Shown: positions 8,114 to 12,828 of the stretch, one piece after another
Layout: every line of letters begins with the position of its first letter
How positions within the stretch are numbered: position 1 is the first letter of the stretch
Source of the DNA: Bacteroidales bacterium UBA4318
Lineage (GTDB): Bacteria > Bacteroidota > Bacteroidia > Bacteroidales > UBA932
DNA length: 12,828 bases
Direction: 5' to 3'
Assembly: GCA_002393895.1 (NCBI GenBank)
Contig: DGUE01000035.1
Location: forward strand, 1 to 12,828
Program-made: the position numbers and the translations under genes
The notes under the pieces: generated by a model
The model's input: only the letters and a program-made list of their open reading frames with translations
The model's database searches: none
Told to the model about the DNA's origin: nothing

Positions 8114-8380
8114 ATGAAGGTTTTTCTTGCTGCCATCCTGCTGGTGGGGATCTGCGTTGTGCTGCTCAGCGTGGGCATCATCCTCAAGCGCGGATTCCCC
8201 CAGTACGACGTTGGCAGCAACGAAAAGCTGAAGGCCCGCGGAATCACCTGCTACAAGGATGAAGACGCGGCCCTGCATCGTCCGAAGGCCTGTTCAGGCA
8301 ACTTCTCGGATGCTTGTAAAACTTGTAGCCTCTACGGCCGTACTGTCATTCCGAGCGAGGCGAAGGAACCTGTAAAATAG
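8114..8380 (+). CDS. Small single-span membrane protein with four C-terminal cysteines
   Basis: An 88-residue protein of unknown function. An N-terminal hydrophobic helix (about 3-23) is followed by [20 protein letters not shown] and then a polar tail with cysteines at 46, 60, 68 and 71 ([11 protein letters not shown]). I recall similar short proteins in Bacteroidota with an FP-x-DVGxN segment after the helix and a cysteine-containing tail, but I cannot name the family. The cysteine spacing could bind a metal or form disulfides; both are inference, and the side of the membrane is uncertain, though K25 and R26 after the helix would favour a cytoplasmic tail. It starts one base after the prs stop and ends 8 nt before der, and its codon use resembles its neighbours, so it is very probably a real gene of the operon. 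Confidence 0.8.
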   Translation: MKVFLAAILLVGICVVLLSVGIILKRGFPQYDVGSNEKLKARGITCYKDEDAALHRPKACSGNFSDACKTCSLYGRTVIPSEAKEPVK

Positions 8381-8388
8381 ATTATAAA

Positions 8389-9699
8389 ATGAACGGATTA
8401 GTAGCTATAGTAGGCCGGCCGAACGTCGGCAAAAGCACCCTCTTCAATCGCCTGGTGGGAATGCGCCAGGCCATTGTGGATGATACTGCCGGCGTGACGC
8501 GTGACCGCCATTACGGAAAGACCGACTGGAACGGCCGCGAGTTTTCCGTGGTGGATACCGGCGGCTATACCACCAATTCCGACGACGTTTTCGAGAGCGC
8601 CATCCGCCGTCAGGTGCAGATAGCCATCGACGAAGCCGACGTCATACTCTTTATGGTTGAGGCCTCCACCGGCATCACCGACTATGATTCGGAAATAGCC
8701 GACGTGCTGCGCCGCTCCAAGAAGCCGGTGATACTGTGCGTGAACAAGGTGGATTCGGGCGAGAAGATGTATGATGCCTATGAGTTCTATGGCCTTGGCT
8801 TAGGGGAGGTTTATTCCATCTCCGCAGCCAACGGCAGCGGCACCGGGGACCTGCTGGACGCCGTTGTGAAGGCCCTTCCTGCTGAATCCGATGCTGAGGA
8901 TCCGTATGCAGGCCTTCCCCGCATCGCCATAGTGGGCAAGCCTAACGTGGGCAAGAGTTCCATCACCAACGCCCTGCTGGGCGAGGAACGCAACATAGTA
9001 ACTCCCGTTGCCGGCACTACCCGCGATTCCATCGAAACCCACTACAACAAGTTCGGGCATGAATTCATGCTGGTGGATACCGCCGGAATCCGCAAGAAAG
9101 GCAAGGTCAGCGAAGATCTTGAGTTCTATTCGGTTATGCGTTCCATCCGTGCCATCGAGCATAGCGATGTGTGCGTGCTGATGATAGACGCAACCACCGG
9201 AATGGAGGCTCAGGATATGAATATCTTCAACCTCATCATCCGCAACCGCAAGGCCTGCGTGCTGGTGGTGAACAAGTGGGATCTGTTTGTGAAGGATTCC
9301 CAGACCATGAAGGAGTATACCACCGCGCTGAGGTCCCGTCTGGCTCCTTTTGACGATGTGCCCATCATCTTCACTTCAGTGGTCAAGATGCAGCGGATCC
9401 AGGACGTGCTGGACGCGGTTGCAGAGGTCTATGCCAATTATTCCCAGAAGATTCCCACCGCGCGCCTGAACGAGGCCCTGCTGCCCATAATAGAAGAGAC
9501 CCCGCCTCCGGCATGGAAGGGTAAGTATGTGAAAATCAAATACATCACCCAGCTGCCCACGAAGTTCCCTTCGTTTGCATTCTTCTGCAATCTGCCTCAG
9601 TACATAAAGGATCCCTACAAGCGCTTCCTGGAGAACCAGCTGCGCAAGAATTTCAACCTGACCGGCTGTCCGGTGCAGATTTACTGCCGGGCGAAGTAG
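8389..9699 (+). CDS. der: Ribosome-associated double GTPase Der (EngA)
   Basis: Tandem-domain GTPase essential for 50S subunit maturation. The 436 residues match the family. The first G domain has GRPNVGKST (9-17), DTGG (56-59) and NKVD (119-122). The second has GKPNVGKSS (183-191), DTAG (230-233) and NKWD (295-298). The C-terminal KH-like domain (about 350-436) includes [19 protein letters not shown] and ends at [17 protein letters not shown]. The protein contains a triple proline (TPPPAW, about 371-376) in the KH-domain region, a typical EF-P-dependent sequence. The ATG at 8389 is 8 nt after the preceding stop and gives the standard N-terminus [12 protein letters not shown]. The gene ends exactly where the minus-strand xseA ends, with no spacer. 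Confidence 0.97.
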   Translation: MNGLVAIVGRPNVGKSTLFNRLVGMRQAIVDDTAGVTRDRHYGKTDWNGREFSVVDTGGYTTNSDDVFESAIRRQVQIAIDEADVILFMVEASTGITDYDSEIADVLRRSKKPVILCVNKVDSGEKMYDAYEFYGLGLGEVYSISAANGSGTGDLLDAVVKALPAESDAEDPYAGLPRIAIVGKPNVGKSSITNALLGEERNIVTPVAGTTRDSIETHYNKFGHEFMLVDTAGIRKKGKVSEDLEFYSVMRSIRAIEHSDVCVLMIDATTGMEAQDMNIFNLIIRNRKACVLVVNKWDLFVKDSQTMKEYTTALRSRLAPFDDVPIIFTSVVKMQRIQDVLDAVAEVYANYSQKIPTARLNEALLPIIEETPPPAWKGKYVKIKYITQLPTKFPSFAFFCNLPQYIKDPYKRFLENQLRKNFNLTGCPVQIYCRAK

Positions 9700-9710
9700 C
9701 TACTTGCCCG
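9688..9710. terminator. Hairpin over the abutting der and xseA stop codons
   Basis: CGGGC (9688-9692) pairs with GCCCG (9706-9710). After one unpaired G, AAGT pairs with ACTT around an AGCT loop: nine base pairs with one bulge. The palindrome TAGCTA in the middle (9697-9702) supplies the TAG of der on the + strand and the TAG of xseA on the - strand. No T-tract follows on either strand, so it is not a classic intrinsic terminator. It may still mark the shared 3' end or protect both mRNAs. Confidence 0.45.
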
Positions 9711-10812
9711 TGCTGATGATTTCCGTCAGAACCGAGCCGTCGGCGAAGAGTATGCTGAGCCGCTGGCCCGGTTTCAGTTTTGCGGCAGAATTCACCACCA
9801 CACCGCTATCGTCGGTCACCAGCGAGTAACCCCTGGTCAGGATGCTCCTCGGGTCTGCTGCCTTGATGCGGTGCTCCAGCAGCGCCAGAGTGCTCTCCAT
9901 TGCGGATAACTTGTTGGAGATGGCCATGCGCAGGCGGTTGCTGAAACTGCTGATTCGCTCGTCTTCCGCGGCAAAACAGTCTATGAACAAATCTGCCAGC
10001 GCAGTTGGCGTTTTCACAAAGTCGTAGGCAACCATGTCTGCCACATGATAATCCCGGTCGTGGCCGATTGCCGTGAATACCGGGATGCCGCAGTTTGCTA
10101 TCGCGAAGCCCAGGCCGTAGTCGTCGAAGCAGGCCAGGTCGAGCACGGAACCTCCGCCGCGGAGTATAAGGGCGGCATCATATCCGCCCTCCGCTTCTAT
10201 CTGCTGCAGCGCATCCACTATACTTTCCGGGGCGGATTCTCCTTGCATGGTGGCGGGGAAGAGGTCCACTTTGAACCTGAATCCATATTCGTTTTGCTGA
10301 AGATGCCGGCAGAAGTCGCCGAAACCTGCTGCATCGGAGGCGGAGATAACTGCCAGTGCGTATGGAAGGGCGGGAAGTTCCAGCTCTTTTTGTTTGCCTA
10401 TAAGCCCTTCTTTTTCAAGGCGTTCTATGGTTTTGCGTTTCTCCAGTTCGGCCGCGCCAAGGGTGAATTCCGGTTCGAGTTCGTCTATCACCAGGGTGAG
10501 GCCGTAGAGCTCGCTGTAGCTGGCCTGTACCCGGGCAAGGATCTGCATTCCGGGTGTCAATTCGCTGCCGGTTGCATCCACGAAATACCTGCGGAGTGCA
10601 AACCAAAGGCTTTTCCATATCACGGCTCTCGCCTTTGCAATCAGCCGGCCATCTTCCGATTCACTGAGTTCAAGATAGCAGTGGCCGTTGCTCTTGGCCT
10701 GAATGGATGCTACCTCTGCGCGAACCCATAGCTTATCCGGAACGGCGCTTTCCACCCCGTCGCGTATCATCTCCTGCAATTCCAGGAGGCTTAGTTTTTC
10801 CTGCTCCTTCAT
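9700..10812 (-). CDS. xseA: Exodeoxyribonuclease VII large subunit, short form
   Basis: Catalytic subunit of exonuclease VII, which degrades single-stranded DNA from both ends to oligonucleotides and acts in repair. The N-terminal OB-fold spans about 7-115. The catalytic domain shows RGGGSVLDLACFDD (218-231), AIGHDRDYHVADMVAYDF (248-265) and KTPTALADLF (268-277). The C-terminal block DPRSILTRGYSLV (320-332) is typical. At 370 residues it is well below the roughly 400-460 usual for the family; the reduction is in the helical stalk, where only about 40 residues (280-320) separate the catalytic domain from the C-terminal block. No frameshift or stop is seen, so this is a compact form rather than a broken gene. 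It is divergent from xseB, and its stop abuts that of der. Confidence 0.95.
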   Translation of the reverse strand: MKEQEKLSLLELQEMIRDGVESAVPDKLWVRAEVASIQAKSNGHCYLELSESEDGRLIAKARAVIWKSLWFALRRYFVDATGSELTPGMQILARVQASYSELYGLTLVIDELEPEFTLGAAELEKRKTIERLEKEGLIGKQKELELPALPYALAVISASDAAGFGDFCRHLQQNEYGFRFKVDLFPATMQGESAPESIVDALQQIEAEGGYDAALILRGGGSVLDLACFDDYGLGFAIANCGIPVFTAIGHDRDYHVADMVAYDFVKTPTALADLFIDCFAAEDERISSFSNRLRMAISNKLSAMESTLALLEHRIKAADPRSILTRGYSLVTDDSGVVVNSAAKLKPGQRLSILFADGSVLTEIISTGK

Positions 10813-10819
10813 GTCTTTA

Positions 10820-10827
10820 CAAATTTA
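10820..10827 (-). promoter_or_regulatory. Promoter -7 element for xseA
   Basis: Read on the minus strand, 10827-10820 is TAAATTTG, a match to the phylum's TAnnTTTG box. It ends 7 nt before the xseA ATG at 10812, so the leader would be only about 2-4 nt. The -33 region is weak: GTG rather than TTG at 10849-10847 with a 19-nt gap. Confidence 0.6.
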
Positions 10828-10868
10828 GCAATAGTTTGGCATATTCCACCTGCCATCATTTTTTTTCA

Positions 10869-10901
10869 TGTCTGCCCGGCCGTTTTCTTCCTTGCAGACA
10901 C
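10869..10901. repeat. 33-nt direct repeat, copy 1, with inverted ends
   Basis: Identical at 31 of 33 positions to copy 2 exactly 50 nt further on. It begins TGTCTGC and ends GCAGACAC, so the ends can pair (7 bp, 10869-10875 with 10894-10900) around an 18-nt loop containing CGTTTTCTTCCTT. A run of eight T (10859-10866) lies just to its left. The 50-nt period is not a multiple of three, which argues against coding. Confidence 0.85.
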
Positions 10902-10918
10902 CGTTGAGGGCATTTCCG

Positions 10919-10951
10919 TGTCTGCCCAGTCGTTTTCTTCCTTGCAGACAC
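10919..10951. repeat. 33-nt direct repeat, copy 2, with inverted ends
   Basis: Second copy, differing from copy 1 only at 10928 and 10930, both in the loop. Its stem is longer: CCGTGTCTGC (10916-10925) pairs perfectly with GCAGACACGG (10944-10953), 10 bp around an 18-nt loop. The right arm of copy 1 can also pair with the left arm of copy 2 (10894-10901 with 10918-10925). Between xseA and xseB, outside both predicted transcripts. Confidence 0.85.
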
Positions 10952-10975
10952 GGGGGCGGTGCCCGTATAAATGGG

Positions 10976-11002
10976 ATACCAGGAACACCAAAAGGGTGGT
11001 AT
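10976..11002. repeat. Inverted repeat upstream of the xseB promoter
   Basis: ATACCA (10976-10981) and TGGTAT (10997-11002) are perfect inverted arms separated by 15 nt. The site ends 11 nt before the -33 element of the xseB promoter, where a regulator could bind. Six-bp arms occur by chance fairly often, so a functional role is only a suggestion. Confidence 0.35.
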
Positions 11003-11013
11003 GGCGGACGCTA

Positions 11014-11044
11014 TTGTCTAATCGGTGTTTTTTGTGTATATTTG
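11014..11044 (+). promoter_or_regulatory. Bacteroidota-type promoter for xseB
   Basis: TTG at 11014-11016, a 20-nt gap, then TATATTTG at 11037-11044. The start codon is at 11067, giving a leader of about 15-18 nt that is almost all purines (AAAAAAGAGGAAAA just before ATG) and includes AGAGGA as a possible ribosome-binding sequence. This is a conventional leader, unlike those of engB and xseA. Confidence 0.75.
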
Positions 11045-11066
11045 AAAGATTGAAAAAAGAGGAAAA

Positions 11067-11249
11067 ATGAAGGATTTCGATTACAAGAAAGCACTGGAGG
11101 AACTGGAAGCCATCGCCGGGAAAGTGGAAGACCCTTCCACTGCGCTGGGGGATATAGACAAGATGATCGCACGCTCCGATGAACTCATCGCGGCCTGCCG
11201 CGAATACCTGCGGACCGCCCGCAGCATGGCGGACCGGCTGGACCATTGA
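11067..11249 (+). CDS. xseB: Exodeoxyribonuclease VII small subunit
   Basis: Partner of XseA; several copies of this small helical protein wrap the XseA stalk in the active complex. At 60 residues it is at the short end of the family. It shows the family's helix-turn-helix layout: DYKKALEELEAIAGKVED (5-22), a short turn (PSTALGD), then a second helix DIDKMIARSDELIAACREYL (29-48) continuing to the end. It is the only ORF here with a family signature, a good promoter and a purine-rich leader. It is divergent from xseA rather than directly downstream of it, which is unusual. glgB follows, 6 or 48 nt later depending on its start. Confidence 0.87.
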   Translation: MKDFDYKKALEELEAIAGKVEDPSTALGDIDKMIARSDELIAACREYLRTARSMADRLDH

Positions 11250-11256
11250 TTAACAA

Positions 11257-11285
11257 TGCCGGCAAAGAAAAGCCCTTGGCCGGCA
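11257..11285 (+). other. Hairpin between xseB and glgB
   Basis: TGCCGGC (11257-11263) pairs with GCCGGCA (11279-11285), and after one mismatch AAG pairs with CTT around a 7-nt loop. It directly follows xseB and covers an ATG at 11256 that would be an alternative glgB start. No T-tract follows, so it is unlikely to terminate fully; it may separate expression of the two genes or block the upstream ATG. Confidence 0.45.
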
Positions 11286-11297
11286 CAGCAGAACAAT

Positions 11298-12828
11298 ATG
11301 AAGAAAATATACCAAACCGACCCGTGGCTCGAACCCTACAAGGGTGCCATAGACGCCCGATCCAAGCGCTTGGACGAGGAAATCGCCAGCATCCAAAAAG
11401 ATGCCCCGCGCCTTGCCGATGCCGTAAACAACCACCTCTACTACGGCCTTCACAAGACAGAGCAGGGCTGGGTGCTTCGCGAATGGGCGCCGAACGCCAC
11501 CCGCATCTGGCTCACGGGAGAATTCAACAACTGGAAAAAGGCGGACGCCTGGGCTCTCCGGCCAGTAGGCGACGGCAACTGGGAGATCAGCATCCCGGCC
11601 ATGTTCCTGCGCCACGGCGAACTCTACAAACTCTTTATCGAGTGGCCCGGCGGTGGGGCTGAGCGCATCCCCGCTTATGCCACACGTGTGGTACAGGACC
11701 CGGAAACCAAGGTCTTCAGCGCCCAGGTATGGGATCCTAAACCATTTGAATGGAAGCATAAAAAGCCCGGCAAGAGGCCCAATCCCATCATCTACGAATG
11801 CCACATAGGCATGAGTTCCGAAGAAGAGAAGGTGGCATCTTTCGACGACTTCCGCACCAAGGTGCTGCCGCGCGTGCACAAACTCGGCTACGATGTGCTC
11901 CAGATAATGGCTCTCCAGGAACATCCGTACTACGGTTCCTTCGGCTATCAGGTGAGCAATTTCTTTGCACTCAGTTCCCGCTTCGGCACTCCGGAGCAGT
12001 TCAAGGAACTTGTGGACGAGGCTCATGCAAGGGGCATTGCCGTCATCATGGACATAGTTCACTCGCATGCCGTCTCCAACGAAATCGAGGGCCTCGGCCG
12101 TTTCGACGGCAGGGAAGACCTCTATTTCTATCCCGGTGAAGCCGGGCATCACCCCGCCTGGGGATCCCGCTGCTTCGACTACGGCAAGGACGCGGTCAAG
12201 TACTTCCTCCTTTCCAACTGCAAGTACTGGATGGAAGAATACCACCTGGACGGCTTCCGCTTCGATGGCGTCACATCGATGCTCTACTGGGACCACGGCC
12301 TCGGCACCGACTTCGGGAACTATGAGATTTACTTCGGCCAGGGGGTGGACGAGAACGCCGTGGCCTATCTCGGCCTTGCCAACAGACTTATCCACGAGCT
12401 CAACCCGGACGCCGTCACGATAGCGGAGGATGTGAGCGGAATGCCCGGACTGGCGGCTCCACAGAAAGCCGGCGGAGTCGGATTCGACTTCCGTATGGCG
12501 ATGGGCATCGCCGACCACTGGATCAAGTGGATAAAAGAGAAATCGGACGAGCAGTGGAGCCCCGGGGAAATCTGGTACGAACTTACCAACAAGCGTGCGG
12601 ACGAAAAGACAGTCAGCTACGCCGAGTGCCACGACCAGGCTCTCGTGGGCGACAAAACCCTCATTTTCCGCCTGATGGACAAGGAGATGTATTTCTCGAT
12701 GAATATGGAATCCTCCAATCCCATAGTGGACCGAGGGATAGCCCTGCACAAGATGATACGCCTGGTCACGCTGGCCACCGCCGGCAACGGCTACCTCAAC
12801 TTTATGGGCAACGAGTTCGGCCACCCCG
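11298..12828 (+). CDS. glgB: 1,4-alpha-glucan branching enzyme, 3' end cut by window
   Basis: Cleaves alpha-1,4-glucan chains and re-attaches them by alpha-1,6 bonds in glycogen synthesis. The frame is open from 11298 to the window end (510 codons), so the C-terminal beta domain is missing. An N-terminal CBM48-like module (about 45-145, with REWAPNATRIWLTGEFNNW) precedes the GH13 barrel. The four GH13 regions are present: DIVHSH (252-257), GFRFDGVTSM with nucleophile D323, TIAEDVSGMP with acid/base E377, and YAECHDQ with D446. LQEHPYYGSFGYQVSNFFA and ECHDQALVGDKT resemble eukaryotic branching enzymes (GH13_8) more than the E. coli type (GH13_9). An in-frame ATG at 11256 would add 14 residues, but they look non-conserved and it lies in a hairpin, so 11298 is preferred. 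It may be cotranscribed with xseB. Confidence 0.95.
   Translation, partial: MKKIYQTDPWLEPYKGAIDARSKRLDEEIASIQKDAPRLADAVNNHLYYGLHKTEQGWVLREWAPNATRIWLTGEFNNWKKADAWALRPVGDGNWEISIPAMFLRHGELYKLFIEWPGGGAERIPAYATRVVQDPETKVFSAQVWDPKPFEWKHKKPGKRPNPIIYECHIGMSSEEEKVASFDDFRTKVLPRVHKLGYDVLQIMALQEHPYYGSFGYQVSNFFALSSRFGTPEQFKELVDEAHARGIAVIMDIVHSHAVSNEIEGLGRFDGREDLYFYPGEAGHHPAWGSRCFDYGKDAVKYFLLSNCKYWMEEYHLDGFRFDGVTSMLYWDHGLGTDFGNYEIYFGQGVDENAVAYLGLANRLIHELNPDAVTIAEDVSGMPGLAAPQKAGGVGFDFRMAMGIADHWIKWIKEKSDEQWSPGEIWYELTNKRADEKTVSYAECHDQALVGDKTLIFRLMDKEMYFSMNMESSNPIVDRGIALHKMIRLVTLATAGNGYLNFMGNEFGHP

Noticed and set aside
7045..8247. 400-codon open frame on the minus strand
   Set aside because: Antisense to prs and its neighbours, without recognisable motifs, promoter or leader; a shadow of the GC-rich plus-strand genes.
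10859..10866. T8 tract beside repeat copy 1 as an intrinsic terminator
   Set aside because: On the plus strand the T-run comes before the hairpin, not after it; on the minus strand it becomes an A-run. Neither orientation gives a stem followed by T.
10869..10951. CRISPR-like repeat pair
   Set aside because: Only two repeats, a 17-nt spacer, which is too short, and no cas genes in the window.
10868..11053. 61-codon plus-strand frame through the 33-nt repeats
   Set aside because: The 50-nt repeat period shifts frame, so the repeats are not a coding repeat, and the frame overlaps the xseB promoter. No family signal.
11250..12824. 524-codon open frame on the minus strand
   Set aside because: It lies exactly antisense to glgB, whose motifs are unambiguous. 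The translation shows no family pattern and is rich in His and Val from complementary codons, so it is a by-product of codon bias.

Overview
The window looks like a chromosomal housekeeping segment from a member of the Bacteroidales (phylum Bacteroidota), fairly GC-rich for the group. The evidence is threefold. There is a Bacteroidota-specific DUF4783 secreted protein. Several promoters fit the Bacteroidota primary sigma factor (TTG or TTTG, a 19-20 nt gap, then TAnnTTTG) rather than the -35/-10 pattern. The glycogen branching enzyme is of the eukaryote-like type that this phylum carries. The family cannot be fixed from sequence alone; a Rikenellaceae-like or uncultured gut lineage is a guess.

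Layout. On the + strand at 1-2597 lie the 3' part of cmk (CMP kinase), ispH (isoprenoid synthesis), efp (elongation factor P, with its own promoter) and a DUF4783 protein. rlmH (23S rRNA methyltransferase) follows after 1 nt and overlaps by 4 nt a very large orphan histidine kinase (1135 aa, about 10 membrane spans, three extracytoplasmic regions). A second promoter at 6491-6520 starts the tight group engB, prs, an 88-aa cysteine-bearing membrane protein, and der, with gaps of 1, 1 and 8 nt. der meets the minus-strand gene xseA stop codon to stop codon with no spacer, inside a hairpin.

xseA (exonuclease VII large subunit, minus) and xseB (small subunit, plus) are divergent. Between them are 254 nt holding a promoter for each gene, two 33-nt direct repeats exactly 50 nt apart whose ends are inverted repeats, and another inverted repeat. 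xseB is followed by a hairpin and then glgB, which runs off the right end after its fourth catalytic motif.

Functionally the window combines nucleotide supply (cmk, prs), translation and ribosome maturation (efp, rlmH, engB, der), isoprenoid precursors (ispH), DNA repair (xseA, xseB) and glycogen synthesis (glgB). No mobile element, tRNA, CRISPR array or phage gene is visible. I found no complete new system. The parts most worth a second look are the xseA-xseB intergenic repeats, the near-leaderless promoters of engB and xseA, the abutting stop codons inside a hairpin, the membrane architecture of the kinase, and the small cysteine protein between prs and der.
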